Assembly (NCBI GenBank): GCA_002421685.1
Contig: DISB01000007.1
Location: 62,001 to 126,000 of the forward strand
Length of the DNA: 64,000 nt
Source: Bacteroidetes bacterium UBA6221
Lineage (GTDB): Bacteria > Bacteroidota > Bacteroidia > Chitinophagales > Chitinophagaceae
Reading direction: 5' to 3'
Shown here piece after piece: positions 42,091 to 50,213 of the stretch. Below the pieces are notes generated by a model. The model ran no database searches. It saw only the letters and a program-made list of their open reading frames with translations, and was not told the DNA's origin. Position 1 is the stretch's first letter; the number at the start of each line of letters is the position of its first letter. Position numbers and translations under genes: made by a program.

Positions 42091-42784
42091 CATATTGTTA
42101 CTGGCTGCTACAGTAAATGCTTCTGCACAGGACGTGGAGGAGGACGAGGAAGAACGCCCGGCAATAGTGGACAGTGCGCACCAGTTACGTTTAGGTTTTG
42201 ATATCAGCCGCATACTCTTCAACGAACTGCAAAAGGAGAAGGAAGAGCGAAAAAGCTACGAATTAGAATTGGACTATTACTGGAGGCGGGACATGTATAT
42301 AGTGGCCGAAGGAGGATGGGGTAATGCCTCGCTCAATTATCCCGACCTCGCTTACAACAGCAGCAATATATTCTTCAGGGCAGGCATCAACAAGAGCCTG
42401 TTGCCGCGCATGACACAGAACGACTGGGACATGGCATTTATTGGCCTGCGTTATGGTATGGGCTTTATTAATCGAAGCGATGCCAACTATGTAATAACTG
42501 ATAGCGCATGGGGGACGGTATCCGGCAATGTACCGGGAGTCAACCTGACCGCACATTGGATAGAACTGACAGGAGGGGTGAGGGTAGAAGTGGTGAAACA
42601 CCTGTTCCTGGGTTGGAATATGCGGGGCAAGTTTATGGTCAATGCCAAACAGTTTACAGAGTTGCCTCCGTACAATATAGCAGGCTATGGTAAGGGGGAA
42701 AAGAATACGGTATTCGATTTTAATGTATTCCTCAGTTACGCCATCCGTTGGGACAGGAAACACATTCCTAAGCCTAAGGAATAG
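42065..42784 (+). CDS. DUF6048-like outer-membrane protein
   Basis: A 239-residue protein with a signal peptide (cleavage after A-S-A-Q, residue 22), an acidic stretch (E-E-D-E-E-E-R) and a small beta-barrel-like body (Y-E-L-E-L-D-Y-Y-W-R-R, A-F-I-G-L-R-Y-G-M-G-F, W-I-E-L-T-G-G-V-R-V). The pattern fits DUF6048. It starts 26 bases inside the DUF6452-like gene, which strengthens the pairing. Function unknown; last gene of the pheT cluster. Confidence 0.72.
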   Translation: MLKYFIKISILLLAATVNASAQDVEEDEEERPAIVDSAHQLRLGFDISRILFNELQKEKEERKSYELELDYYWRRDMYIVAEGGWGNASLNYPDLAYNSSNIFFRAGINKSLLPRMTQNDWDMAFIGLRYGMGFINRSDANYVITDSAWGTVSGNVPGVNLTAHWIELTGGVRVEVVKHLFLGWNMRGKFMVNAKQFTELPPYNIAGYGKGEKNTVFDFNVFLSYAIRWDRKHIPKPKE

Positions 42785-42786
42785 GT

Positions 42787-44169
42787 TTATAGAATCCCGT
42801 AAGTAACGGAACTCTTTTTCAGCAGAGCTTCAATATCTTTTTCTCTTTTCAATACACGCATACGGGTGGGAGAGAATACCCAGGTGGTACGTAGTTTGTT
42901 CAGCCTGTCCTGCGGCGGCTGGAAGATGATACGCTTCAACCAGTTCCATGCCACAAAATGTCTGAAAGTGTGCGATAGTTTAACGAAGTATATAACTGTA
43001 GATCCGGTACTCTCATCCAGTATATCCTGTAGTTCCTGTACATCTGTCAATGATGAAATGCACAGCACGGTTCCCTGTTTAGGATTGAAATATTCGCGCA
43101 GGTTTTTGTCTTTATGCCATCCGCTATTGCTTATGATTCGGGCGGCCCGTTCAGCATCGCCCAGGTGTTCTGGCAAGTTGAATTGCTGGTCGGGGATATA
43201 ACGCATAGCCCATTCTTTGGCCGCCAGGGTATCGTATACCGTCCACACATTGTTTTTGTAGTAGTTCAGCATCTCTTTCAGGTAGCTCTCGCCCAGCCAT
43301 TGGGCCTTCGTAGGCGCGTAGAAAGAGGCATAGAAATACAGGTGCGAGGCGAAGGGCTCAAATCGCTCGGGTATGCGCACCACCAGTTCACGGTTTTTGG
43401 CATATACCTTCCATACTATACGGCGAACGTCGTCGCCCGATTCAAAATCTTTGTAATTCAGGTACTCGCCCTCTACACGGCGCAGTTGGTCTATGCGGAT
43501 GTCGGTTGTTTCTGTTTTCTTAGGTGCTACGTCTTTGTCTTCTTTTTTGTTCAAGACAGGCGGCTGATGAAACTGTCCTGTAACAGGCTGGTGAACCGCC
43601 AGCGAAAACAGGTGCAGCATATCATGGAAATAGACAAAGCCGCCTTTGAGTTGGTACTCTTTGATATCCGGCAATTCCAGCCTGCTGCGCCCGGCAATGG
43701 CCACCGGCCAAATGCTTTTTTCTTTTCGCTTGTTGGACAGCAGGCTGAACTTATCGGTCATTTCATGGTCGTCGTAAAACAACCTGCCCTTAACGAAGCC
43801 CAGCAAAGGACGTTTAGCCCCATGCAAGAATGCATCCATATACAGCTTGTTTTTGCGGCCATTGATGGTTTGGGTTACGAAGTTCAGTTCCAGGCGGGTA
43901 TTGCGTTTCCTGTACAGCCACAGGTAATACAGCCAACTGGCCACTGTGCTGAGTACAGATGCCAGTATAAGCGCGATGACAAACCAGAAAACCATTTTGC
44001 CCATCAGGATGATGAAGGGGCGGAAGGGTTCCGGATCTGTTTTAGAAGCAGGATTGTACAGCAATTTGTAACCCAGCCATGCCGCTACTATACACAATAC
44101 TGTATTGATAGTAAACGGGAAATACTGGGCGTAATACCTGAACAGCCATTTCGTTTTTTTCCAGGACAT
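42787..44169 (-). CDS. Large DUF58-domain membrane protein
   Basis: About 460 residues from the M-S-W-K-K at 44169; the frame begins ten codons earlier in unlikely sequence. Two membrane segments (about 15-35 and 55-80) precede a cytosolic part with the DUF58 core: L-N-Y-K-D-F-E-S-G-D-D-V-R-R-I-V-W-K-V-Y-A-K-N-R-E-L-V-V-R near 240. DUF58 proteins are typically encoded with MoxR ATPases and act in cell-envelope or metallo-protein maturation; no moxR is present here. The stop faces the DUF6048-like gene with two bases between. Confidence 0.8.
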   Translation of the reverse strand: MSWKKTKWLFRYYAQYFPFTINTVLCIVAAWLGYKLLYNPASKTDPEPFRPFIILMGKMVFWFVIALILASVLSTVASWLYYLWLYRKRNTRLELNFVTQTINGRKNKLYMDAFLHGAKRPLLGFVKGRLFYDDHEMTDKFSLLSNKRKEKSIWPVAIAGRSRLELPDIKEYQLKGGFVYFHDMLHLFSLAVHQPVTGQFHQPPVLNKKEDKDVAPKKTETTDIRIDQLRRVEGEYLNYKDFESGDDVRRIVWKVYAKNRELVVRIPERFEPFASHLYFYASFYAPTKAQWLGESYLKEMLNYYKNNVWTVYDTLAAKEWAMRYIPDQQFNLPEHLGDAERAARIISNSGWHKDKNLREYFNPKQGTVLCISSLTDVQELQDILDESTGSTVIYFVKLSHTFRHFVAWNWLKRIIFQPPQDRLNKLRTTWVFSPTRMRVLKREKDIEALLKKSSVTYGIL

Positions 44170-44239
44170 AAAGCAATAAGCAAACTGAAAAATAAGCAAT
44201 TGTACTTCAATAATCTGTTAAAAACATTAGTAATGTTGG

Positions 44240-44270
44240 TTGGTTCGGTTATATGGTATTAGTATCTTTA
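44240..44270 (+). promoter_or_regulatory. Near-consensus promoter of the DUF4412-like gene
   Basis: TTG (44240-44242), 20 bases, then TATCTTTA (44263-44270), one base off consensus. The leader is about 12 bases. Confidence 0.36.
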
Positions 44271-44288
44271 TGATGTAAAATCGAGGAT

Positions 44289-45068
44289 ATGAAAAACTTA
44301 CTCATAGCATCCTGCCTGTTGGTATCTCAATTGACTTTCGCCCAAAAGGGGCAGGCTGAAAAAGCTGCGCAGGAAAAATATACGGCTGAAAGCATGGCCA
44401 AGCTGCAGGAAATGATGGCCGGCATGAATAATGCCGAAACCAGGCCGGTGTATAAGTTCCCTATATCGATGACTATGCGCATAACTGAGTATAAGAACGG
44501 GGCGAAGAAAGAGGCGACAGATATGAAATATCATGTAAACGGTGCTGAAGGAACATTTGCATTCGTGGGCAGGGAAAATAAAAACACTGGTAAGGAAATG
44601 ATGGTGGTATATGACAGCAAGAACAGTGCCATGGTGATGCTGGACGAACAGAAGAAGACGTATGTAGCTATGAATATCGGCGCATTTAAGGGTATGGAAA
44701 AGCAAATGGGCGGGAACGGCAGCAAGTCTGATATAAAATGCAATAAAAGCGGCAAAACAAAATCAATACAGGGTTATTCCTGCGAGGAGTTTGTATGCGT
44801 GGATAAGGAAAGGGACAGCAGGGCAGAAGTATGGGTAACAGATAAAATACCCGTCGACATAGCCCAGTCGTTCAAAGGCAGCCCGATGTCGGCATTTTTT
44901 AATAGTATTGATGGCGCAGGAGTATTAAAAGGAATGATGATGGAGGGAAAGTTCTACGAGAAAGGTGAGATGAAATCGGCTATTGAAATGGTGGACATTA
45001 ATACTAAAGCCAACCAATCGGTTACACTCAGCAACTATAAAAAGACGGATATGTTCGGCGGACGTTAG
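44289..45068 (+). CDS. DUF4412-like secreted protein
   Basis: A 259-residue protein with a signal peptide (ends T-F-A-Q, residue 19). The mature part has M-K-Y-H-V-N-G, V-V-Y-D-S-K-N-S-A-M-V-M-L-D-E-Q-K-K-T-Y and I-Q-G-Y-S-C-E-E-F-V-C, followed by E-V-W-V-T-D-K-I-P, the order seen in DUF4412. It would be periplasmic, possibly lipoprotein-carrier-like in fold; role unknown. Its stop codon overlaps the convergent CvfB gene by four bases. Confidence 0.8.
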   Translation: MKNLLIASCLLVSQLTFAQKGQAEKAAQEKYTAESMAKLQEMMAGMNNAETRPVYKFPISMTMRITEYKNGAKKEATDMKYHVNGAEGTFAFVGRENKNTGKEMMVVYDSKNSAMVMLDEQKKTYVAMNIGAFKGMEKQMGGNGSKSDIKCNKSGKTKSIQGYSCEEFVCVDKERDSRAEVWVTDKIPVDIAQSFKGSPMSAFFNSIDGAGVLKGMMMEGKFYEKGEMKSAIEMVDINTKANQSVTLSNYKKTDMFGGR

Positions 45069-45901
45069 TATGTTTCCAGCTTAATACCCGTTTTTGTTAA
45101 GGATATTTTCCTTTGTTTGTATAACGAACCTACGGCCATTTTGAAAGCCTTCTTGCTCATACCGAAGAACTCGTATATCTCTTCCGGGTCTGATTTGTCG
45201 TGGTAAGGCAGGTAGCCATTATTTTCATCCAGCAGCCGTAATATTTTGTCTGTTTCCCCTTCAATGCGCTGGTAGCCCTTTTTGCCGATCGAGACGGTTA
45301 TTTTATTACCATCGAGTATGGCTTTGATATAACCCCGCTCACGGTCGCCGGGTTGTAATTCCTTAAACACTTCGTTGTAATGCAGCAGCCCCTCGTGCCT
45401 GTTGTTGATGATAACGGCATAGCCCAGGTCAGTTTCACGCCAGATAAGTACATCTACCTCGTCACCTTCCTTTACAGTCAACTCATCGTTGTTAAAATAC
45501 CGCGAAATATGTTCTGTAGCAGCTACACGGCCAGTCATCTCATCCAGGTATATATATACAAGGTATTTACCGCCGACACGTATAGCCGATTTTTGTTGTG
45601 ATAAGGGCAGAAGCAGGTCTTTCATCAGTCCCCAGTCAAGAAAGGCCCCTTGTGTATTTTTGTCTTTTACCTGCATCAGCGCCACCTCGCCTACCGTTCC
45701 GTATGGTTTTTGACTGGTGGCTATCAGCCTGCCTTCGTTATCATGATAGATAAATACTTCTATCTCGTCGCCATCCTGTACATTCCCCGGCACAAAGCGT
45801 TTGGGCATCAGAATTTCGACATCTCCGCCATCTAAGTATATGCCGAAATCGACATGCTTTACGACCTTCAATTTGTGGTATTTGCCAGCCTGGGGAGCCA
45901 T
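45065..45901 (-). CDS. cvfB: CvfB-family S1 RNA-binding protein
   Basis: A 278-residue protein made of consecutive S1-like/OB domains (V-V-K-H-V-D-F-G-I-Y-L-D near 12; D-K-N-T-Q-G-A-F-L-D-W-G near 80; G-Y-A-V-I-I-N-N-R-H-E-G-L-L near 165) and a C-terminal winged-helix (Y-E-F-F-G-M-S-K-K-A-F-K-M-A-V-G-S-L-Y). This is the CvfB layout. The Staphylococcus homologue binds RNA and affects virulence regulators; the role here is unknown, likely RNA-related. Monocistronic. Confidence 0.85.
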   Translation of the reverse strand: MAPQAGKYHKLKVVKHVDFGIYLDGGDVEILMPKRFVPGNVQDGDEIEVFIYHDNEGRLIATSQKPYGTVGEVALMQVKDKNTQGAFLDWGLMKDLLLPLSQQKSAIRVGGKYLVYIYLDEMTGRVAATEHISRYFNNDELTVKEGDEVDVLIWRETDLGYAVIINNRHEGLLHYNEVFKELQPGDRERGYIKAILDGNKITVSIGKKGYQRIEGETDKILRLLDENNGYLPYHDKSDPEEIYEFFGMSKKAFKMAVGSLYKQRKISLTKTGIKLETY

Positions 45902-45927
45902 AAATGTAATTTGCCGCTAAGCTAACT

Positions 45928-46323
45928 CTATTTTCTTAAAGCCACGGTAAGCAGGAATACCGATTCTTCTATGGCGGTTACGCTGTGTGGTATGCCTTCG
46001 TGCAGGGTGATAATGTGCCCTTTGGTCATCTTTTTGTCTTCGTTGTTGGCCCTGAAGATAACATGGCCTTCCAGCAGGTGTACGCTGATAACGCCTTCTG
46101 CGGTATGCTCCGGCAGTTGTCCGCCCATATGCAAACCTATCAGCACGAGGCGCATTGAGCCGGTCTTAAATACCGTGATGGCATTGCGTTGGCTATTTAG
46201 CCAGGCTTCTTCACTTTTTAGTTGTTTAATAAACTTGTTCAGGTCTATATCCACCATCGACGCGTCTATAAGCCTGTCGCCTTCCGGCCTGTTTCTTGTG
46301 CTTTCATTTGCCCGTTCTTCCAT
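45928..46323 (-). CDS. Cupin-fold protein
   Basis: A 131-residue protein. Its C-terminal ~75 residues follow the cupin pattern (M-R-L-V-L-I-G-L-H-M-G-G-Q-L-P-E-H-T-A-E-G, then G-H-I-I-T-L-H-E-G-I-P-H-S-V), with His residues placed for metal binding. Substrate unknown. It lies 26 bases upstream of cvfB in the same direction and may share its transcript. Confidence 0.78.
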   Translation of the reverse strand: MEERANESTRNRPEGDRLIDASMVDIDLNKFIKQLKSEEAWLNSQRNAITVFKTGSMRLVLIGLHMGGQLPEHTAEGVISVHLLEGHVIFRANNEDKKMTKGHIITLHEGIPHSVTAIEESVFLLTVALRK

Positions 46324-46447
46324 GCAGTTGTTTTTCTTTTTTTGAAGTTAGCAATATTATCGGTTTGACAGAGATGATATTTGTAGCTGTAATATAAAAA
46401 CGGTTTCCCGGGAGAAATTGTTTATCCTTTTGATTATATAATTATAC

Positions 46448-46475
46448 AAAAAACAGGCGCCTTACGGGGCGCCTG
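46448..46475 (-). terminator. Terminator of the small secreted protein gene
   Basis: On the minus strand a perfect 8-bp stem (46468-46475 with 46454-46461) is followed by a T-run (46448-46453). It lies 30 bases after the stop at 46505. Confidence 0.87.
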
Positions 46476-46504
46476 CTTAATATTACAACGAGAGAGACAA
46501 TTTC

Positions 46505-47059
46505 TTATTCTTGAGTAGCAGTGTACACCACATCTACAGCATAGGTACCCGCAGGGTAAGCAAAACCGGGGGTAGCTTTATATTTTACGCTGAAAGTCTG
46601 GTTGCCACCACGGTCAGCGCCTGTCAGCAGGTTTTGGTTGCTTGAAGTTAAAGTAGCGTAGTTGCTGAAAGAACCTGCGATATCGCCACCAGTGCCATTA
46701 GCTGTTACTTTCACAGCCAGTACACCTTCTACCGGCATTTCAGGAGCAGGGGTAGTGTTACCTGTATAAGAGAACTCATCATTATTAGCTTTTACAGCTA
46801 CAGAGAAGTTTTTGTTAGAACGTACTTTCAGTTCCTGCGCATCAGACTCAACGCCGTTGGCGTAGTCGTTTACAGTTGTGAAAGGGATGGTAACATCAGC
46901 ACCTGTAGCGCTGCTGTTGCCGGTAAAAGTGATCTCGATAGCGTTGCTCAGTACCAGGTTGGTAGTCTGAGAAGCAGAGCTTGACTGGTTGGATTGGTTT
47001 TGAGCGTTAGCTGCGAAACCGATTGTTGCGAAAGTTGCGATTGCGATGATCTTTTTCAT
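46505..47059 (-). CDS. Small secreted beta-sandwich protein, composition biased
   Basis: A 184-residue protein with a clear signal peptide (M-K-K-I-I-A-I-A-T-F, cleavage after A-N-A-Q, residue 20). The mature chain is Asn/Ser/Thr/Ala-rich and beta-stranded, opening with L-V-L-S-N-A-I-E-I-T-F-T and ending Y-A-V-D-V-V-Y-T-A-T-Q-E, which recalls pilin-like or WxL/DUF4402-type surface domains; I do not assign a family. The leader is A-rich and G-poor, and codon use is of the highly expressed type. Strong terminator downstream. Single gene. Confidence 0.72.
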   Translation of the reverse strand: MKKIIAIATFATIGFAANAQNQSNQSSSASQTTNLVLSNAIEITFTGNSSATGADVTIPFTTVNDYANGVESDAQELKVRSNKNFSVAVKANNDEFSYTGNTTPAPEMPVEGVLAVKVTANGTGGDIAGSFSNYATLTSSNQNLLTGADRGGNQTFSVKYKATPGFAYPAGTYAVDVVYTATQE

Positions 47060-47108
47060 TTCGTTTGTTTTTTTAGTTGGTTTGTTTGATTTGTTTGTGT
47101 TTGTTTGC
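47060..47108 (-). promoter_or_regulatory. CAAAC-repeat 5' leader of the small secreted protein
   Basis: On the minus strand the ~49 bases before the ATG are almost free of G and consist of repeated CAAA/CAAAC units. Such unstructured A-rich leaders favour ribosome loading where Shine-Dalgarno pairing is not used. A CATCTTTG (47119-47126), one base off the -7 consensus, lies upstream. Confidence 0.45.
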
Positions 47109-47160
47109 TATTGTGATACAAAGATGCGGCGGCGATTCACATATGGGAAGTTTTTGTGAA

Positions 47161-47190
47161 CGGTTAACCACTGCTTTGCAACCGGTTAAC
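47161..47190. promoter_or_regulatory. Two CGGTTAAC sites 22 bp apart
   Basis: CGGTTAAC occurs at 47161-47168 and 47183-47190 in the same orientation, two helical turns apart. The first extends to the palindrome GGTTAACC. They lie about 100-130 bases before the start of the small secreted protein, upstream of its likely promoter, as expected for an activator or repressor pair. Confidence 0.35.
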
Positions 47191-47320
47191 AGGTAATTAA
47201 CGAAAAAATCGATATAAGTGATTGATTTTTAGTCATTTATATTTTTACTTGATGTGAAGAGGGGAAGTTCCCGTTAAACGATTAACATGGTGGGCAACAC
47301 CTTTGCCAAGGGTAAACCAC

Positions 47321-47602
47321 TCATTCAATTACTTCTACCCCGTGCCAAAAGGCTATGTAATCCTTTATCTCTTTTGCGGCATCCAAGGGATCAGGATAAT
47401 ACCAGGCGGCATCTTTATTGACATTCCCGTTTACAACAACATCGTAATAGGATGCGGTTCCTTTCCATGCACATTGTGTATGGGTATCGCTGTCTTTAAA
47501 ATATTCACCGTGAATAGCGCCTGGTGGAAAATAATGATTGCCTTCCACCACTTTTGTATTATTACTCTCCGCAAGCACTTTGCCTTTCCATATCGCTTTC
47601 AT
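47321..47602 (-). CDS. DUF427-domain protein
   Basis: A 93-residue protein with the DUF427 pattern: G-K-V-L-A-E-S-N-N-T-K-V-V-E-G-N-H-Y-F-P-P, C-A-W-K-G-T-A-S-Y-Y and A-A-W-Y-Y-P-D-P-L-D-A-A-K-E-I. DUF427 is a small beta-tent-like family of unknown function. It begins two bases after the egtD stop and so belongs to the ergothioneine operon by position. Confidence 0.88.
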   Translation of the reverse strand: MKAIWKGKVLAESNNTKVVEGNHYFPPGAIHGEYFKDSDTHTQCAWKGTASYYDVVVNGNVNKDAAWYYPDPLDAAKEIKDYIAFWHGVEVIE

Positions 47603-47604
47603 AT

Positions 47605-48543
47605 CTATTTCATTTCAAGTAAGTAATCGGCATAGTAATTTTTGCTGTCGGTAAATTTTTTCTTTATATATAGCCCGGTGCCTGTTATGAGTTGCTCAAT
47701 GGCTTCGTCATCAAACTTGCGGGATATCTCGGTATGAATTCGTTCGCCCTTGTTGAAATGATAGGTTTTACCGGTGGCTGCAATGGGAACGAATTGTTCC
47801 TCTGTACTTTCAATATAGCTTTCGGCCTGGCCCACCTGCTCGTTGTATAGGGGCGTATGCCTGAATTTACTGATGTCGAAATTGCCACCCAATTCCCTGT
47901 TGATACGCCGCAGCAGGTTTAAATTGAACTCGCGGGTGATGCCTTGTGCATCGTTGTATGCCTTCAATATAAGGTCCGGATCCTTTTTTAGGTCGACCCC
48001 CAGCAGCAGTTTATCGCCGGCATGCATCCTTTCGGCCAGGCGGGTCACAAATAATTCCGGCTCAGAGAGGTTGCCAATTGTTGAACCCAGGAAAAGGATG
48101 ATCTTATGTACCTGTGTATCTTTTATCAACTCCAGGATTTCAAAATAGTCTCCGTGCATTGGTTTGGCCTTCATGCCCGGCACTTCATCGGCCAGCCTGT
48201 TGCACAGCACCCGTAACACGTGTTCGGATATATCAATGGGGATGTATGTGAACTGATAGGAGCCCTGCATTTTTTTAAGCAGTTCAACGGTTTTAGAGCC
48301 ATCGCCTGCACCCAGCTCTATCAGTTCCAGTTTCCTGCCATTAATACCAAAGCTGTGCACTATATCATTTGCCCTGGTCTTAAATACTTCCATTTCCGCA
48401 TCGGTGAGGTAGTATTCGGGCATGTGCATGATCTTTACAAATAACTCATCGCCCCTGGCATCATAGAAGTATTTTGAATCCAGGTACTTAGGTGAGGCGC
48501 TTAATCCTTTATCAACATCGTTTTTAAATTCTTCGTTCATCAT
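47605..48543 (-). CDS. egtD: L-histidine N-alpha-methyltransferase EgtD
   Basis: About 312 residues from the ATG at 48543, which overlaps the egtB stop as ATGA; the frame extends ten codons further into egtB. It shows the EgtD layout: Y-F-Y-D-A-R-G-D-E-L-F near the start, the SAM-binding E-L-G-A-G-D-G-S-K motif at about 76-84, D-I-S-E-H-V-L and H-G-D-Y-F, and a C-terminal part (H-T-E-I-S-R-K-F-D-D-E-A) that encloses histidine. It trimethylates histidine to hercynine, the first step of ergothioneine synthesis. Confidence 0.93.
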   Translation of the reverse strand: MMNEEFKNDVDKGLSASPKYLDSKYFYDARGDELFVKIMHMPEYYLTDAEMEVFKTRANDIVHSFGINGRKLELIELGAGDGSKTVELLKKMQGSYQFTYIPIDISEHVLRVLCNRLADEVPGMKAKPMHGDYFEILELIKDTQVHKIILFLGSTIGNLSEPELFVTRLAERMHAGDKLLLGVDLKKDPDLILKAYNDAQGITREFNLNLLRRINRELGGNFDISKFRHTPLYNEQVGQAESYIESTEEQFVPIAATGKTYHFNKGERIHTEISRKFDDEAIEQLITGTGLYIKKKFTDSKNYYADYLLEMK

Positions 48544-49697
48544 TTTACTAAACGTATGCCTGTATACTGCCATTGATACAGGGGGTGAAAAAAGTTCCTG
48601 TAGGTGGGCCTGCTATGTCCCGGCGATGTAGCTACTGACGCGCCGCGCAGTACCACCTGGTTAGCCATGAATTTGCCGTTGTATTCGCCGACAGCACCCG
48701 GCGCAATCGTGAATCCCGGGTAGGGGAGATAAGCGCTATATGTCCATTCCCAACGCAACCCCCAGGGGAAATGCGGGCTTGCCGCTTCCCATTCAAATTC
48801 CGTAGGCAGGCGCAAACCTTTCCATGCGGCATAAGCATTAGCTTCGTAAAAACTGATATGGGCCAGTATAGCTTCGGGGTCGATTTTTACAAGTCCCGCA
48901 AGCGTGTAGTAATACCATTCGTCGTCTATCAATTGCCAGTATAGCGGAGAGCTGATGTTGTTTTCTTTCAGCCATGTCCAGCCATTGTCCAGCCAATAGT
49001 TGAAATTGGAATAACCGCCATTATCAATGAATTCCATATAATCTGCATTGGTCACCAATGCCTTGCTGATATCAAACGATTGCAGGTACACTTTGTGCCT
49101 GGCCAACTCGTTATCATAGCAAAAGCCTTCGCCTGCAAAACCAATTTCATACAGCCCTGCATCCATATGTATAAACCTGCTATCGGTGTTGTGGTCTTTA
49201 ACCAGGTTAAAGACTTCTTTGTATACCGGGTGCAAAGGATTGAGGCTTAAAGTGTATTTCAGGTCGGTAATGAGTAGCTCCTGGTGCTGTTGTTCATGAT
49301 TGATACCCAGCATGACCAGTGAGGATATATTACCATCCGTTTCGCGCGATAGTAATTCATGCATATGGTTGTCCACATGCGCCCGGTAAGCAAAAATATC
49401 GTCTATGCCCGGGCGGGTCATATAGCCACGATGATCGCGGCGGGTACGGTCGCCAATATTATTATAATAGCTGTTGAACAGATAATTGTAACGAGGGTGG
49501 AACTCTTTATATCCCGCCAGGAATTTCTTCAGTATCATTTCTTCGAAAAACCAGGTGACATGAGCTATATGCCACCGGGGCGGACTGACATACACAGCAG
49601 GCTGAGGAATATAGTCTTCAATTGTCAATGGCGCGCAGAGTTCCTCTGTGCGTTGCCTGGTTTTCCTGTATTGTTCTGCTAAAACTGTACCATTCAT
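48540..49697 (-). CDS. egtB: Ergothioneine biosynthesis sulfoxide synthase EgtB
   Basis: A 385-residue protein with an N-terminal DinB domain and a C-terminal formylglycine-enzyme-like domain. Iron ligands are visible: His46 in H-I-A-H-V and His134/His138 in G-I-N-H-E-Q-Q-H-Q-E. The C-terminal part has L-R-L-P-T-E-F-E-W-E-A-A and ends L-R-G-A-S...Y-R-N-F-F-H-P...Y-T-G-I-R. It joins hercynine to a thiol with O2. No egtA/egtC is present, which suggests direct use of cysteine, an inference. Co-transcribed with egtD (ATGA overlap) and DUF427. Confidence 0.93.
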   Translation of the reverse strand: MNGTVLAEQYRKTRQRTEELCAPLTIEDYIPQPAVYVSPPRWHIAHVTWFFEEMILKKFLAGYKEFHPRYNYLFNSYYNNIGDRTRRDHRGYMTRPGIDDIFAYRAHVDNHMHELLSRETDGNISSLVMLGINHEQQHQELLITDLKYTLSLNPLHPVYKEVFNLVKDHNTDSRFIHMDAGLYEIGFAGEGFCYDNELARHKVYLQSFDISKALVTNADYMEFIDNGGYSNFNYWLDNGWTWLKENNISSPLYWQLIDDEWYYYTLAGLVKIDPEAILAHISFYEANAYAAWKGLRLPTEFEWEAASPHFPWGLRWEWTYSAYLPYPGFTIAPGAVGEYNGKFMANQVVLRGASVATSPGHSRPTYRNFFHPLYQWQYTGIRLVK

Positions 49698-49739
49698 CCT
49701 GCAATAAATAACAGAAAGAACAGTCGTAATGTTCGGCCA

Positions 49740-50144
49740 TTATGGCTGCAAGTGCCTGTTGCTCTGGTATGGTACGTACATATACAGGTACAGGATGCGG
49801 GAATAGCGCATGGTCCATGGTTGCATCAGGACGACAATAGCTGTACTTACCGTCATGAAATAGTAGTAGCTGTTATCCTGGGGGCGTAGTCCGAATATTG
49901 GTGCGTACCAGGCCAGGTTCAGAAAAAATACCACAACGGTAAGGGCATAGTTGATGCCGGGGCCATTGTTTGTTTCATGCATCATCTTCTGACCGCACAC
50001 CTCGCAATGTTCCACCAGCCTCTGGCTTTTGCCCAGGGGGAATACACTTTTGTTTACAAAAGCATTGCCCCGGCGACAGTTGGGGCATTTCATTTTCAGG
50101 ATTCCACCCACGAAAGATGCGGGCTTACTGTCGTGTGCGCACAT
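49740..50144 (-). CDS. DUF983-domain membrane protein
   Basis: A 134-residue protein. A four-cysteine zinc-ribbon-like start (C-P-N-C-R-R-G-N near 19 and C-E-V-C-G near 44) is followed by two membrane segments (about 62-80 and 88-106). This matches DUF983, a family of unknown function. It ends 42 bases before egtB and may head that transcript. A good promoter places transcription within about two bases of its ATG. Confidence 0.85.
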   Translation of the reverse strand: MCAHDSKPASFVGGILKMKCPNCRRGNAFVNKSVFPLGKSQRLVEHCEVCGQKMMHETNNGPGINYALTVVVFFLNLAWYAPIFGLRPQDNSYYYFMTVSTAIVVLMQPWTMRYSRILYLYMYVPYQSNRHLQP

Positions 50145-50151
50145 AAGAATG

Positions 50152-50182
50152 CAAATTTACCTTTATTCCGGCAATGAGGCAA
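50152..50182 (-). promoter_or_regulatory. Promoter of the DUF983-egt cluster, probably leaderless
   Basis: Minus strand TTG (50180-50182), 20 bases, then TAAATTTG (50152-50159). Seven bases separate the box from the ATG at 50144, so the mRNA would begin at or next to the start codon. Confidence 0.5.
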
Positions 50183-50213
50183 TGAAAGTGTACCCGGTAA
50201 GAATTGATAAAAA

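Noticed and set aside
43114..44262. 382-codon open frame antisense to the DUF58 gene
   Set aside because: The sense strand has a clear DUF58 motif and membrane segments; the antisense frame is composition-driven and has no promoter.
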